Positions 12,791 through 22,318 of a DNA stretch of 27,259 nucleotides are shown in pieces. The position numbers and the translations under genes are program-made. Numbering within the stretch: the stretch's first letter is position 1; each line of letters starts with the position of its first letter. The stretch spans positions 1 through 27,259 of the forward strand of contig CAKRKX010000026.1 of NCBI GenBank assembly GCA_934358675.1. The letters run 5' to 3'. Under the pieces are notes generated by a model. That model was given only the letters and a program-made list of their open reading frames with translations, was not told the origin of the DNA and searched no databases. The DNA is from an uncultured Agathobacter sp. (lineage in GTDB: Bacteria; Bacillota; Clostridia; Lachnospirales; Lachnospiraceae).

Positions 12791-15700
12791 CTAATTTTGT
12801 TGTTTCTTCAAATTCTTTTGTGCAGTCGAAAGCATCAGTTTAATACGATTCAACTGGTTTACTTCGGAAGCACCCGGATCGTAATCGATCGCTACGATGT
12901 TTGCGCCCGGATATTCGTGACGAATCTCCTTGATAACACCTTTTCCGACAATGTGGTTCGGCAGGCAGGCAAACGGCTGGGCGCAGACGATGTTGCTTGC
13001 CCCCTGATGGATCAGCTCAAGCATCTCACCGGTTAAGAACCATCCCTCACCGGTCTGGTTACCGATGGATACGATGTGTTCTGCCTGTTTTGCGAGATCA
13101 TCGATGTATGCGGTCGGCTCGAAATGCTTACTCTTGGCAAGCTCGTCACGGGCATCCTTGCGCAGCCACTCGAAGAAGCGGATCAGCATATTGTTGATGC
13201 GCTGTGACTTTTTGGTCGCACCGAGGTAATCGGTCTTGAAATTCTGGTTGTAGCAACAGTACAGAAGGAAGTCGGTCAGATCCGGAACGACAGCCTCTGC
13301 GCCCTCGGATTCGAGCAGGCCAACAATATAATTGTTGGCAGCCGGAAGGAATTTTACAAGGATTTCTCCGACCACGCCGACACGCGGCTTCTTCTCATCG
13401 GTCATCGGCAGATTGTCAAAGTCACGGATGATCTGACGGCACATCTGCTTGTATTTGCGGTGTGAGAGGATCTTGGTGCTTCCAAGGAACTCGATCACAC
13501 GCTTTTTCCACTTTTCATGCAATGCATTTGCGGAGCCCGGTACGGATTCGTATGGACGAACGCGGTATAGGCAGCGCATAAAGATATCACCGAACTCAAG
13601 CGCATACAGACCATGCTGGATCAGGCTTGGTGTCATCTTAAATCCCGGGTTCTTCTCAAGACCGACCATATTGATGGAAATAACCGGAACATCCGGGTAT
13701 CCTGCCTTGATGAGGGCACGGCGGATAAATCCGATGTAGTTGGTTGCACGGCATCCGCCACCGGTCTGGGAAATCAAGATGGCGGTCTTGTTCATATCGT
13801 AGCTGCCGGATAAGACGGCGCTCATAATCTGTCCGATGACGATCAGGGACGGATAGCAGGCATCATTGTTTACATATTTCAGTCCCACGTCAACGCATTC
13901 TCTTGCAGGAATGTCCGGGATTACAAGATTGTAGCCTGCGGCACGGAATGCCGGAAGCAGCAGATCAAAGTGGATCGGAGACATCTGCGGGCAGATGATC
14001 GTGTAATTCTTGCGCATCTCCTCTGTGAAGATGACACGCTCGTAGTTGGCAGGCTTGATCGTACGTTTTTCCTGCTTTTTCTCCTTGACGCGGATTGCGG
14101 ACAGGAGCGAGCGGATACGGATGCGGGCGGCACCGAGGTTGTTGACCTCATCGATCTTCAGACAGGTGTAGATCTTGCCGGAACCGGTTAAGATGTCGTT
14201 CACGCAGTCTGTGGTTACGGCGTCAAGTCCGCAGCCGAAAGAGTTCAGCTGGATCAGGTCGAGATCGTCTCTGGTCTTGACATAGTTTGCTGCCGAGTAC
14301 AGGCGGCTGTGGTACATCCACTGGTCCATAACGATAAGCGGACGCTCAAGGTTGCCAAGGTGCGAGATGGAATCCTCGGTCAGAACACAGATTCCGTAGG
14401 AGTTGATCAGCTCCGGAATACCATGATTGATCTCCGGATCCACATGGTAGGGACGGCCGGCGAGCACGATGCCGCGGCAGTGATGCTCCTCCATGTATTT
14501 TAAGACTTCCTCGCCCTTCTGCTGCATCTCAAGGCGGGTAACTTCCAGTTCCTTCCATCCTTCCGATACGGCGTCACGCACCTCGGATTCCGGAATGTGG
14601 AACTCATCTTTAAAGCAGGCGACAAGCTGCTGGGAGAGCACTTCCTCGTTCGTAAAAGCCATAAACGGATTCAAAAACCGTACCTGACCGCTTGTGATCT
14701 CATCGACATTATTCTTGATGTTCTCCGAGTAGGAAGTAACGATCGGGCAGTTGTAGTGGTTGTTTGCATCCGGGAACTCGTTACGCTCGTAAGGGATCGC
14801 CGGATAAAAGATAAAATCAACATTCTGGTGAATCAGCCACGCAATATGTCCGTGCGCAAGTTTTGCCGGGTAACATTCGGACTCACTTGGGATGGAGTCG
14901 ATACCAAGCTCGTAGATCTTACGTGTGGACTGTGGTGAGAGCACAACGGAGAAACCGAGTTTCTTAAAGAAGGTCGCCCAGAACGGATAATTCTCATACA
15001 TATTTAAAACGCGCGGGATACCGACGGTTCCGCGAGGAGCCTCATTGGCAGCAAGCGGCTCATAGTCGAAAAGGCGCTTGTTCTTGTACTCAAAGAGGTT
15101 CGGAATGTTCGCTTTATTCTTTTCCTTTCCGAGTCCGCGTTCACAGCGGTTTCCGGTGATGTACTGACGGTTGTCGGAGAACTTGTTGATCGTAAGCAGA
15201 CAGTGGTTCGTACATCCCTGGCAGCGGGCAAGTTTGGTCGTGTAAGTCAGCTCGTTGATCTGGTCGATCGTAAGCATCGAGGTCTTGTAGCCTGCCTCGT
15301 GGCGCTCACGTGCGATCAGGGCAGCACCAAACGCACCCATGATTCCGGCGATATCCGGACGGGTAGCATGTACGCCGGCGATCTTCTCGAAGCTTCGAAG
15401 TACAGCGTCGTTGTAGAAGGTTCCGCCCTGTACAACGATGTTCTCGCCGAGATCTTTGGCGTCGGACAGCTTGATTACCTTAAACAACGCGTTTTTGATA
15501 ACGGAATAAGCAAGTCCGGCAGAGATGTCGGCAACGGATGCGCCTTCCTTCTGCGCCTGCTTAACCTTGGAATTCATAAATACGGTACAGCGGGTACCGA
15601 GGTCAATCGGGTTCTGTGCAAAAAGCGCTTCCTTCGCGAAATCCTGGACACTGAAGTTTAATGACTTCGCAAATGTTTCGATAAAGGAACCGCATCCGGA

Positions 15701-17044
15701 AGAACAGGCCTCGTTTAACTGTACGGAGTCAACGGTCTGGTTCTTGATCTTGATGCATTTCATATCCTGACCACCGATGTCTAAGATACAGTCAACCTTC
15801 GGATCAAAGAATGCAGCAGCATAGTAGTGTGCAACCGTCTCGACCTCACCGTCATCGAGCATCAGCGCGGCCTTCAGGAGTGCCTCACCGTATCCGGTTG
15901 AGCAGGAATGCACAATGTGGGCCTTTTCCGGAAGGAGAGAGTAGATCTCCTGAATGGAACCGATTGCGGTAGCCAGAGGGCTTCCGTTGTTGTTGCTGTA
16001 GAACGAGTAGAGCAGATCGCCATCCTCGCTGACTAGAGCAATCTTGGTCGTGGTGGAACCGGCGTCGATTCCTAAGTAGCAGTTGCCTTCGTAGGAGGCA
16101 AGATCTGCGGTATGTACATGGTTGTTCCCGTGGCGTCTGGTAAACTCGTCGTAGTCGGCCTGATCGGCAAAAAGCGGCTCCATACGGGCAACCTCAAATT
16201 CCATCTTGATGCCGGAAGAAAGGCGTGTGATAAGGGAAGAGAGCGTTGTCTGATTCTCTTCTTTATAGTTAAGTGCAGAGCCGATGGCTGCAAACAAGTG
16301 CGAATTTTCCGGAGTGATCGCATGCTCGTCATCCAGATTCAGTGTGCGGATGAACGCTGCCTTAAGCTCTGATAAAAAGTGCAGCGGACCGCCGAGAAAT
16401 GCAACGTGACCGCGGATCGGTTTACCGCAGGCAAGACCGCTGATCGTCTGGTTTACAACTGCCTGAAAAATCGAAGCGGACAGATCCTCGCGGGTTGCAC
16501 CTTCGTTGATCAGCGGCTGGATATCGGTTTTGGCAAATACGCCGCATCGCGCGGCAATCGGATAGATCGCCTTATAATTTTTGGCAAATTCATTTAAGCC
16601 GGAAGCGTCTGTCTGGATAAGGGAAGCCATCTGGTCGATGAAAGAACCGGTACCGCCGGCACAGATACCGTTCATACGCTGCTCTACGTTACCACCCTCA
16701 AAGTAGATGATCTTGGCATCTTCGCCGCCGAGCTCGATCGCAACGTCGGTCTGTGGTGCATAGTGTTCCAAAGCAGTGGATACCGAGATTACCTCCTGTA
16801 CAAAAGGCACACCGAGATGCTTGGCGAGTGTCAGTCCTCCCGATCCTGTGATCATCGGGGAAACAGATAATTCTCCAAGTTGGTCATAAGCTTTCTTGAT
16901 CAAAGATGCCAGTGTTTCCTGAATGTTGGCATAATGTCTTTCATAATCGGAAAACAGGAGAGTATCCTGCGCATCGAGAACCGCAATCTTAACCGTTGTA
17001 GAACCGATGTCAATTCCGAGTTTATGTAGTGCTTTGTTTTCCAT
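12791..17044 (-). CDS. Giant acyl-CoA dehydratase activase-related protein (two BadF/HgdC modules)
   Basis: A 1417-residue protein. Module 1 (about 8-260) is an ASKHA ATPase of the HgdC/BadF type, with [14 protein letters not shown] (10-23) and cluster-ligand positions C128 (ICAGGTGSF) and C167 (ARCGVF). Module 2 (about 323-580) repeats this with [15 protein letters not shown]447 ([10 protein letters not shown]) and C486 (GTRCTVF). C608-x2-C611-x3-C615 and C634 follow, then a DUF2229-type region and a C-terminal HgdB-like region. HgdC proteins use ATP to push an electron from a [4Fe-4S] cluster into 2-hydroxyacyl-CoA dehydratases; the target of these giant forms is not established. The start at 17044 has GGAGG 9 nt upstream; an extension to 17107 would cover the -10. 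No dehydratase or ferredoxin gene lies nearby. It is the only minus-strand gene between 1 and 24071. Confidence 0.88.
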   Translation of the reverse strand: MENKALHKLGIDIGSTTVKIAVLDAQDTLLFSDYERHYANIQETLASLIKKAYDQLGELSVSPMITGSGGLTLAKHLGVPFVQEVISVSTALEHYAPQTDVAIELGGEDAKIIYFEGGNVEQRMNGICAGGTGSFIDQMASLIQTDASGLNEFAKNYKAIYPIAARCGVFAKTDIQPLINEGATREDLSASIFQAVVNQTISGLACGKPIRGHVAFLGGPLHFLSELKAAFIRTLNLDDEHAITPENSHLFAAIGSALNYKEENQTTLSSLITRLSSGIKMEFEVARMEPLFADQADYDEFTRRHGNNHVHTADLASYEGNCYLGIDAGSTTTKIALVSEDGDLLYSFYSNNNGSPLATAIGSIQEIYSLLPEKAHIVHSCSTGYGEALLKAALMLDDGEVETVAHYYAAAFFDPKVDCILDIGGQDMKCIKIKNQTVDSVQLNEACSSGCGSFIETFAKSLNFSVQDFAKEALFAQNPIDLGTRCTVFMNSKVKQAQKEGASVADISAGLAYSVIKNALFKVIKLSDAKDLGENIVVQGGTFYNDAVLRSFEKIAGVHATRPDIAGIMGAFGAALIARERHEAGYKTSMLTIDQINELTYTTKLARCQGCTNHCLLTINKFSDNRQYITGNRCERGLGKEKNKANIPNLFEYKNKRLFDYEPLAANEAPRGTVGIPRVLNMYENYPFWATFFKKLGFSVVLSPQSTRKIYELGIDSIPSESECYPAKLAHGHIAWLIHQNVDFIFYPAIPYERNEFPDANNHYNCPIVTSYSENIKNNVDEITSGQVRFLNPFMAFTNEEVLSQQLVACFKDEFHIPESEVRDAVSEGWKELEVTRLEMQQKGEEVLKYMEEHHCRGIVLAGRPYHVDPEINHGIPELINSYGICVLTEDSISHLGNLERPLIVMDQWMYHSRLYSAANYVKTRDDLDLIQLNSFGCGLDAVTTDCVNDILTGSGKIYTCLKIDEVNNLGAARIRIRSLLSAIRVKEKKQEKRTIKPANYERVIFTEEMRKNYTIICPQMSPIHFDLLLPAFRAAGYNLVIPDIPARECVDVGLKYVNNDACYPSLIVIGQIMSAVLSGSYDMNKTAILISQTGGGCRATNYIGFIRRALIKAGYPDVPVISINMVGLEKNPGFKMTPSLIQHGLYALEFGDIFMRCLYRVRPYESVPGSANALHEKWKKRVIEFLGSTKILSHRKYKQMCRQIIRDFDNLPMTDEKKPRVGVVGEILVKFLPAANNYIVGLLESEGAEAVVPDLTDFLLYCCYNQNFKTDYLGATKKSQRINNMLIRFFEWLRKDARDELAKSKHFEPTAYIDDLAKQAEHIVSIGNQTGEGWFLTGEMLELIHQGASNIVCAQPFACLPNHIVGKGVIKEIRHEYPGANIVAIDYDPGASEVNQLNRIKLMLSTAQKNLKKQQN

Positions 17045-17112
17045 GATAAGTAACCTCCGCTTGCTTCTATATATAAATAAGTAGAAAAACAATCTTTTCG
17101 TAAACAATCAAC

Positions 17113-17141
17113 ATTATACGACAAGGGGGTGTAAAAAACAA
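17113..17141 (-). promoter_or_regulatory. Promoter of the giant activase gene
   Basis: Read on the minus strand, TTGTTT (17141-17136) and TATAAT (17118-17113) are separated by 17 bp. Transcription would start near 17106, giving a leader of about 60 nt before the start at 17044. Confidence 0.65.
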
Positions 17142-17234
17142 TGAACTTTTTCTAAAATATTTACAAGTAAGAAAGCCTGCAAATTGGGCAAAATGCGTGT
17201 TCTATTAAAAATTTATGAACATTGGGCGCGCGCG

Positions 17235-17264
17235 TTGACAATGAAGCGGACAAAAAAGTATAAT
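17235..17264 (+). promoter_or_regulatory. Consensus promoter of the rhomboid-like/BMP gene pair
   Basis: TTGACA (17235-17240) and TATAAT (17259-17264) are both perfect, with an 18-bp spacer. The start codon at 17305 lies about 35 nt after the predicted transcription start. A run of alternating GC (GGGCGCGCGCG, 17224-17234) abuts the -35. Confidence 0.82.
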
Positions 17265-17304
17265 GGAAGCGTTAAAATCTGATAAGACTTAGGAGATATG
17301 AACT

Positions 17305-18177
17305 ATGAACTCGATGGATAAATTGGAGCGTAAGTGGGGACGCTATGCAGTCCCAAATTTAAGCCGTTATTTTGTGGGTGCGGTTCTTTTGGGACTTTTG
17401 ATGGAGCTGGTGACACCGAATGCACTCAACTGGATCAATTTCTCGGTAGACGGAATTTTGCACGGACAGATTTGGAGACTGGTCAGCTGGATCTTCATGC
17501 CGTCAACAACGCTTGATTTCTTTGGACTGTTGTTCCTTCTGTGCGTGCTCATGTGGGGAAGTTCGTTGGAATCGTTTCTCGGTACATTCCGCATGAATGT
17601 GTTCTTATGGGGTGGCGTGATCTTAAGTGATATCGGAGGAATCCTGATCTATGTGCTTACAAAATTTACACTGGGAACCGGTGCTTCCATCTATCTGTCA
17701 AGCTATTATCTTTTGATGACCATGCTTCTTGCGCTGGCCATGTGTATGCCGGAGGGAGAAGTGCGGTTGTATTTCGTGCTTCCGATCAAGATGAAATGGA
17801 TGCTTGTTTTTGAACTTCTTTATCTTGGTTATATTGTATTCCAGACGTTTGCGAATACGCTCAGCGTATATTCCGGAGTGATCGGTTTGGTGATCGGACT
17901 GATCGGTTCGGCACAGATCATCCTTGCGGTTGCCAATATGTTCCTGTTTTTCCGGGCTTCAAAGACGCGTATTTCGCACAAGCAAAGAAAGCGTCAGAAA
18001 GAGTTCCGTGCGCAGTTTTCACAGCCGCGTCCGGGATCCGGAATCTCACAGCACAAATGTGCGATCTGCGGAAGAACAGAGATCACCAATCCGGAGCTGC
18101 AGTTCAGGTACTGCAGTAAGTGTACCGGAAATAAAGAGTATTGCCAGGATCATCTGTTTACACATACTCACATGTAG
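17305..18177 (+). CDS. Rhomboid-like membrane protein with C-terminal zinc-binding tail
   Basis: A 290-residue protein with about six membrane segments (from about 22 to 217), a basic linker (218-245) and a small Cys cluster. Early ILHGQIWRLVSWIFMPS matches the rhomboid L1 region 'G..WRL.T..F.H'. The GxSG active-site motif is reduced to GASI (126-129), and no His is seen in the last helix. It is therefore probably a proteolytically inactive rhomboid relative. The tail has C252-x2-C255, C270-x2-C273, C280 and H283, likely a zinc finger in the cytosol. AGGAGA ends 8 nt before ATG 17305; ATG 17298 is too close to it. The stop is 10 bp from the BMP gene, so both share the consensus promoter. Role unknown. 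Confidence 0.72.
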   Translation: MNSMDKLERKWGRYAVPNLSRYFVGAVLLGLLMELVTPNALNWINFSVDGILHGQIWRLVSWIFMPSTTLDFFGLLFLLCVLMWGSSLESFLGTFRMNVFLWGGVILSDIGGILIYVLTKFTLGTGASIYLSSYYLLMTMLLALAMCMPEGEVRLYFVLPIKMKWMLVFELLYLGYIVFQTFANTLSVYSGVIGLVIGLIGSAQIILAVANMFLFFRASKTRISHKQRKRQKEFRAQFSQPRPGSGISQHKCAICGRTEITNPELQFRYCSKCTGNKEYCQDHLFTHTHM

Positions 18178-18187
18178 GAGAAACGCA

Positions 18188-19597
18188 ATGAAGAAAGTGA
18201 TAAGTGTACTTCTGGTTGTCGCAATGCTTGCCGGCATGCTATTGGTCGGAGGAACAAGCAGAGGTACCGTTAAGCATATAATAGATGAACCGGAGCAGAC
18301 GACTCCGGGGGATTCAAAAGAGACGGATTCCGATGATGCATCTGCTGATAATGTGGATGAAGATACGGACGATGAGCCGACGAATGCGGATTCGACAGAT
18401 GATGACGAGGCATCGTTGAAAATCGGGGTGATTCTGATCGGGGATGAGACGGAAGGTTATTCAAGATCGCATATTGAGGGAATTACGCATGCGGCACTCT
18501 TGATCGGAATTACACAGGATGAGATCGAGTGGAAGGAACGCATTGCGGATTCGGACAGCTGCTGTGATGCGATCAGCGAACTGCTGGATGACGGATGCAA
18601 TCTTCTGATCGCCAATGCAGCAATCTATCAGGATGCGATGACGGATGCGGCAAACGACAATCCCGATGCTAAGTTTGTTGTGATCGGCGGAAACAATGCC
18701 GCTTTGGCGGAACTGGACAATTATTACAATGCCTACACGAATATCGATGAAGCGTATTATCTGTCCGGCGTTGCGGCGGGAATGAAGTTAAAGCAGCTTG
18801 ACCGCAAAGGCAGGATCGATGCGCACGGATATGATGTGGCGGGAAAAATCCGGGTTGGTTATATCGCAAGGTTTCAAGATGCAGAGACGATCTCTGCTTA
18901 TACGGCATTCTATCTCGGAATGAAGTCGGTTACGGACAATGTTGTGCTGGAAGTACAGTATACGAATAAGTGGATGGACAATGATACAGAGGCGACGGCT
19001 GCGGATGCGCTGATCCGATCCGGCTGTCCGCTGATCGTGCAGAATACGAATGCGACAGGAGCTGCGGAAACGGTGGAGAGCGCATGGGACAGTGGCAGAC
19101 ATGTTTATTATGTCGGTTGCGAGGAGGCTGCTATGCAGATTGCACCGAATGCGGCATTGATAAGCGTGTATAGTGACTGGTCGGTCTATTATACAAAACT
19201 TTTGGCTGCAATCGGGGACGGGCAGAATTTCAAACAGGACTGGTCCGGCGGATTAAAAGCCGGGGCGGTGGCACTGACTGCACCCGGAACGCATGCGGCA
19301 CCGAAGACTGCGGAAAAACTTGCACGAGTTTCTAAAAGGATAAGATCCGGAAAGCTGCATGTGTTTGATACATCGGCTTTTACGGTCGGAGGACGGACCA
19401 TCGGGGCAGAGGATGCCATGATCGATCTGTCTCTTACGGATGCGGAGGATGAGGCGTCTGAGGAGGATGTTGTAAAATCGGCACTGGTATCCTATGACGG
19501 CGGAGTTTACTTTGCGGAATCTGTGCTGCGCTCGGCTCCGTATTTTACGCTGCATGTGGATGGAATCCGCGAATTGAATGCAAACGAGGAACCGTAA
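18188..19597 (+). CDS. BMP family substrate-binding protein
   Basis: A 469-residue protein. It has a signal-type N-terminus (1-22, KKVISVLLVVAMLAGMLLVG), then a long acidic linker (about 32-75, mostly D, E, S, T). A BMP/Med-type periplasmic-binding fold follows from LKIGVILIGDE (77). Typical BMP features are FVVIGGNN, ISGVAAG-like YLSGVAAGMK and a late QDWSGGLKAGAVAL. BMP proteins bind nucleosides for ABC importers, but no permease or ATPase lies here. Most are lipoproteins with a lipobox Cys; here the expected position reads LLVGGTS with no Cys, so it is probably secreted or anchored by its uncleaved signal. I chose ATG 18188, preceded by AGGAGA; the longer frame from 17924 overlaps the rhomboid-like gene and is spurious. 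Confidence 0.8.
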   Translation: MKKVISVLLVVAMLAGMLLVGGTSRGTVKHIIDEPEQTTPGDSKETDSDDASADNVDEDTDDEPTNADSTDDDEASLKIGVILIGDETEGYSRSHIEGITHAALLIGITQDEIEWKERIADSDSCCDAISELLDDGCNLLIANAAIYQDAMTDAANDNPDAKFVVIGGNNAALAELDNYYNAYTNIDEAYYLSGVAAGMKLKQLDRKGRIDAHGYDVAGKIRVGYIARFQDAETISAYTAFYLGMKSVTDNVVLEVQYTNKWMDNDTEATAADALIRSGCPLIVQNTNATGAAETVESAWDSGRHVYYVGCEEAAMQIAPNAALISVYSDWSVYYTKLLAAIGDGQNFKQDWSGGLKAGAVALTAPGTHAAPKTAEKLARVSKRIRSGKLHVFDTSAFTVGGRTIGAEDAMIDLSLTDAEDEASEEDVVKSALVSYDGGVYFAESVLRSAPYFTLHVDGIRELNANEEP

Positions 19598-19617
19598 AGA
19601 AGTGCGTCAACACTTCA

Positions 19618-19646
19618 TTGACAAAAATAGGGATTGTCCCTATAAT
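19618..19646 (+). promoter_or_regulatory. Consensus promoter of the glnS operon with dyad in the spacer
   Basis: TTGACA (19618-19623) and TATAAT (19641-19646) are perfect, with a 17-bp spacer. The spacer holds a 15-bp dyad, TAGGGA-TTG-TCCCTA (19628-19642), that runs into the -10, the position where a repressor would block polymerase. Start of transcription is expected near 19653. Confidence 0.85.
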
Positions 19647-19652
19647 AAAAAC

Positions 19653-19738
19653 ATCGCAGAGAACGGGGGATGGCCACAAGCTCAGCCCCCGTTCTCGCTA
19701 CATGGGCACTGTGTCAGAGTGCCGGACCGAATAACCCT
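19653..19738 (+). ncRNA. Structured 5' leader of the glnS operon
   Basis: The transcript would begin almost at once with an 11-bp perfect stem, GAGAACGGGGG (19659-19669) and its complement (19686-19696), around a 16-nt loop. A second hairpin follows: GGCACT (19706-19711) with AGTGCC (19718-19723). Then come the linker and GGAGGAG (19739-19745). No T-run follows either stem, so these are not terminators. The conserved T-box sequence GGGTGGNACCGCG is absent. It may be a cis-regulatory RNA or a 5'-end stabiliser; I cannot name its class. Confidence 0.5.
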
Positions 19739-19752
19739 GGAGGAGTACGAAC

Positions 19753-21438
19753 ATGGAAAATGAAGCTGTTTCCAAGAATTTTATTGAACAGATTATCGAG
19801 AAAGATTTAGGTGAGGGCAAGTGTGAGTCGATCATGACAAGATTCCCACCGGAGCCGAACGGATATCTTCATATCGGACATGCAAAGTCCATTCTTTTGA
19901 ACTACGGATTAGCCAAGAAATACGGCGGAAAGTTTAATCTTCGTTTTGACGACACGAACCCGACAAAGGAAAAATTGGAGTTTGTCGAGTCCATCAAGGC
20001 GGACGTGAAGTGGCTCGGTGCAGACTGGGAAGACCGTCTGTATTTTGCATCGAACTATTTTGATCAGATGTATGAAGCGGCAGTTACATTGATTAAAAAA
20101 GGCAAGGCATATGTCTCCGATCTGAATGCTGACCAGATCCGTGAGTACCGCGGAACCCTGACAGAGCCTGGTAAGGAAGATCCATATGCATCCAGAAGCG
20201 TGGATGAGAACCTGGCGCTTTTTGAGGGAATGAAGAACGGCGAGTGTGAGGACGGAAGCAGAGTACTCCGTGCGCGTATCGATATGGCTTCTTCCAACAT
20301 CAATATGAGAGACCCAATCATTTACCGTGTGGCACATATGACACACCACAATACCGGCGATAAGTGGTGCATTTACCCGATGTACGATTTTGCACATCCG
20401 ATCGAGGATGCGATCGAGGGTGTGACTCACTCTATCTGTACACTTGAGTTCGAGGATCACAGACCGCTTTATGACTGGGTTGTGACCGAGCTTGGTTACA
20501 AGAAGAGTGCAGACGGTACACCGAAGCAGATCGAGTTTGCAAAGCTGTATCTGACCAACGTTGTTACCGGTAAGCGTTATATCAAGAAGCTGGTTGAGGA
20601 GAAGATCGTTGACGGATGGGATGATCCGCGTCTGGTATCGATCGCTGCGCTCCGCCGCAGAGGTTATACACCGGAGTCCATCCAGAAATTTGTTGAGCTG
20701 TGCGGAATTTCCAAGGCGAACAGCTCGGTTGACTATGCAATGTTAGAGTACTGCATCCGCGAGGATCTCAAGATGAAGCGCCCGAGAATGATGGCAGTGC
20801 TTGATCCGGTCAAGGTTGTCATCGACAATTATCCGGAGGGACAGGTTGAGTATCTTCCGGTGGACAACAATCTGGAGAATCCGGAGCTTGGAAGAAGAGA
20901 AGTTCCGTTTACAAGAGAGTTATACATTGAGCGTGAGGACTTCATGGAGGAGCCGCCGAAGAAATACTTCCGTATGTTCCCGGGCAATGAGGTTCGCCTG
21001 ATGAACGCTTATTTTGTAAAATGCGTCGGTTTTGAGAAGGACGAAGACGGTAAGATCACAGAGATCCACTGTACTTACGATCCGGAGTCCAAGGGAGGCA
21101 ACAGCCCGGACGGACGTAAGGTCAAGGGAACGATCCACTGGGTATCCGCAGAGTACGGCAAGAAAGCAACCGTTCGTCTGTATGAGAATATCGTGAACGA
21201 AGAACTCGGTGTATACAATGAAGATGGCAGTCTGAATCTGAATCCAAACTCACTTACCGTGTTAAATGACTGTATCGTTGAGCCTGCTTTGATGGAGGCG
21301 AAAGAGTATGAGAGCTTCCAGTTTGTACGTCAGGGATTCTTCTGTGCAGACTGCAAGGATTCCAAGCCGGGCGCACCGGTATTTAACCGTATTGTTTCGC
21401 TGAAGAGCTCATTCAAACTTCCGGCGAATCCACAGTAG
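19753..21438 (+). CDS. glnS: Glutaminyl-tRNA synthetase
   Basis: A 561-residue class I aminoacyl-tRNA synthetase that charges tRNA-Gln with glutamine in the cytosol. PNGYLHIGH (35-43) is the HIGH motif, and [20 protein letters not shown] after the KMSKS site is typical of GlnRS rather than GluRS. The KMSKS motif itself is degenerate, reading [11 protein letters not shown] (about 269-279), where E. coli has VMSKRKL. The C-terminal beta-barrel region (about 340-555) that reads the anticodon is complete. GGAGGAG ends 7 nt before ATG 19753. It heads an operon with DUF2225, rnhA and aroB genes. Many Firmicutes instead make Gln-tRNA through GatCAB, so this gene is lineage-informative. Confidence 0.95.
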   Translation: MENEAVSKNFIEQIIEKDLGEGKCESIMTRFPPEPNGYLHIGHAKSILLNYGLAKKYGGKFNLRFDDTNPTKEKLEFVESIKADVKWLGADWEDRLYFASNYFDQMYEAAVTLIKKGKAYVSDLNADQIREYRGTLTEPGKEDPYASRSVDENLALFEGMKNGECEDGSRVLRARIDMASSNINMRDPIIYRVAHMTHHNTGDKWCIYPMYDFAHPIEDAIEGVTHSICTLEFEDHRPLYDWVVTELGYKKSADGTPKQIEFAKLYLTNVVTGKRYIKKLVEEKIVDGWDDPRLVSIAALRRRGYTPESIQKFVELCGISKANSSVDYAMLEYCIREDLKMKRPRMMAVLDPVKVVIDNYPEGQVEYLPVDNNLENPELGRREVPFTRELYIEREDFMEEPPKKYFRMFPGNEVRLMNAYFVKCVGFEKDEDGKITEIHCTYDPESKGGNSPDGRKVKGTIHWVSAEYGKKATVRLYENIVNEELGVYNEDGSLNLNPNSLTVLNDCIVEPALMEAKEYESFQFVRQGFFCADCKDSKPGAPVFNRIVSLKSSFKLPANPQ

Positions 21439-21453
21439 AATTAAGGGGTAGAC

Positions 21454-22305
21454 ATGAATTTATTAGAGGGATTGGAAAAATTCGGATTGGACCATATGGA
21501 CACCGAGCACATCTTTGAAGATGAGAAGAAGGAAGAAGTGGCGCCGGAGAAACCTGTCGTCAGGGAAGAGGTTCATTCCGAGAAGGAATTCCTGGTGGAG
21601 AAATCGATTCGATGCCCTATCTGTGATCTGGTATTTAAGACGAAGATGGTCAAGACCGGCCGCGTGAAGCGCCTTGAGCCTGACTTTGATCTTCGTCCAC
21701 GATTCCAGTACATTGACACCAACAAATACGATGTGTCGTCGTGCCCGAAATGCGGCTATACGGCGATGAACCGTTACTTTTCACATTTGTCGTCCGGTCA
21801 GATCAAGATGATCGATGAGGGCGTAAGACGTAAGTTCAAGCAGACCAATCTGGTGGAGCCGGAGGAATATACATATGAGGAGGCAATCGAGCGTTACAAG
21901 CTTGCTTTATACAACACGCTTGTGAAAAAAGGCAAAGCGAGTGAGAAAGCGTTCGAATGTCTGAAGATTTCGTGGCTGTATCGCGGCAAAGTCGAGGAAC
22001 TTATGGCTTCTTCCGATAGGGAAGCAAAGTCGATCGAGGCGGCACAGAAAGAAGAATTGCTTTACTATACACAGGCGTATGACGGTTTCCTGAAAGCGAT
22101 CGCTTCCGAGAACTTCCCAATGTGCGGAATGGAGGAGAGCACGATCAATCTGCTTGTGGCGAGTATGGCGTTCAAATTAAACAAATATGATATTGCATCG
22201 CGTTTTGTTTCGCTGGTGTTGACCTCCCATGCGGCGGGACGTTCGGCGAAGGAGCGCGCGATGGATCTGAAAGAAGAGATTATCAAAAAGCTGCATAACG
22301 CATAG
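21454..22305 (+). CDS. DUF2225 domain protein
   Basis: A 283-residue cytosolic protein of the DUF2225 family, common in Clostridia. After an acidic N-terminus (about 1-48) come two Cys pairs, C54-x2-C57 (IRCPICDLVF) and C97-x2-C100 (SSCPKCGYTAMNR), which should bind one zinc. The rest is helical and TPR-like (about 130-283; the IERYKLALYNTLVKKGKAS region). No enzymatic function is known. It starts 15 bp after glnS and ends 13 bp before rnhA, within one transcript. Confidence 0.87.
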   Translation: MNLLEGLEKFGLDHMDTEHIFEDEKKEEVAPEKPVVREEVHSEKEFLVEKSIRCPICDLVFKTKMVKTGRVKRLEPDFDLRPRFQYIDTNKYDVSSCPKCGYTAMNRYFSHLSSGQIKMIDEGVRRKFKQTNLVEPEEYTYEEAIERYKLALYNTLVKKGKASEKAFECLKISWLYRGKVEELMASSDREAKSIEAAQKEELLYYTQAYDGFLKAIASENFPMCGMEESTINLLVASMAFKLNKYDIASRFVSLVLTSHAAGRSAKERAMDLKEEIIKKLHNA

Positions 22306-22318
22306 ATCAGGAGGCAGT

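Noticed and set aside
15203..15661. Long plus-strand frames opposite the giant activase gene
   Set aside because: Shadows of a G+C-balanced coding strand: no ribosome sites, no motifs, and full overlap with a gene carrying clear domains.
17045..17107. N-terminal extension of the giant activase
   Set aside because: It would include the predicted transcription start region, and the start at 17044 has a good GGAGG and begins the ATPase fold directly.
17924..18187. N-terminal extension of the BMP protein frame
   Set aside because: It lies wholly inside the rhomboid-like gene in another frame, and a signal-peptide-like start with a ribosome site exists at 18188.
19653..19752. T-box riboswitch upstream of glnS
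   Set aside because: The conserved T-box antiterminator sequence and a terminator with T-run are both missing, and the leader is too short for a Stem I specifier domain.
19909..20460. 183-codon minus-strand frame inside glnS
   Set aside because: Antisense shadow of a conserved gene; the translation has no recognisable domain.
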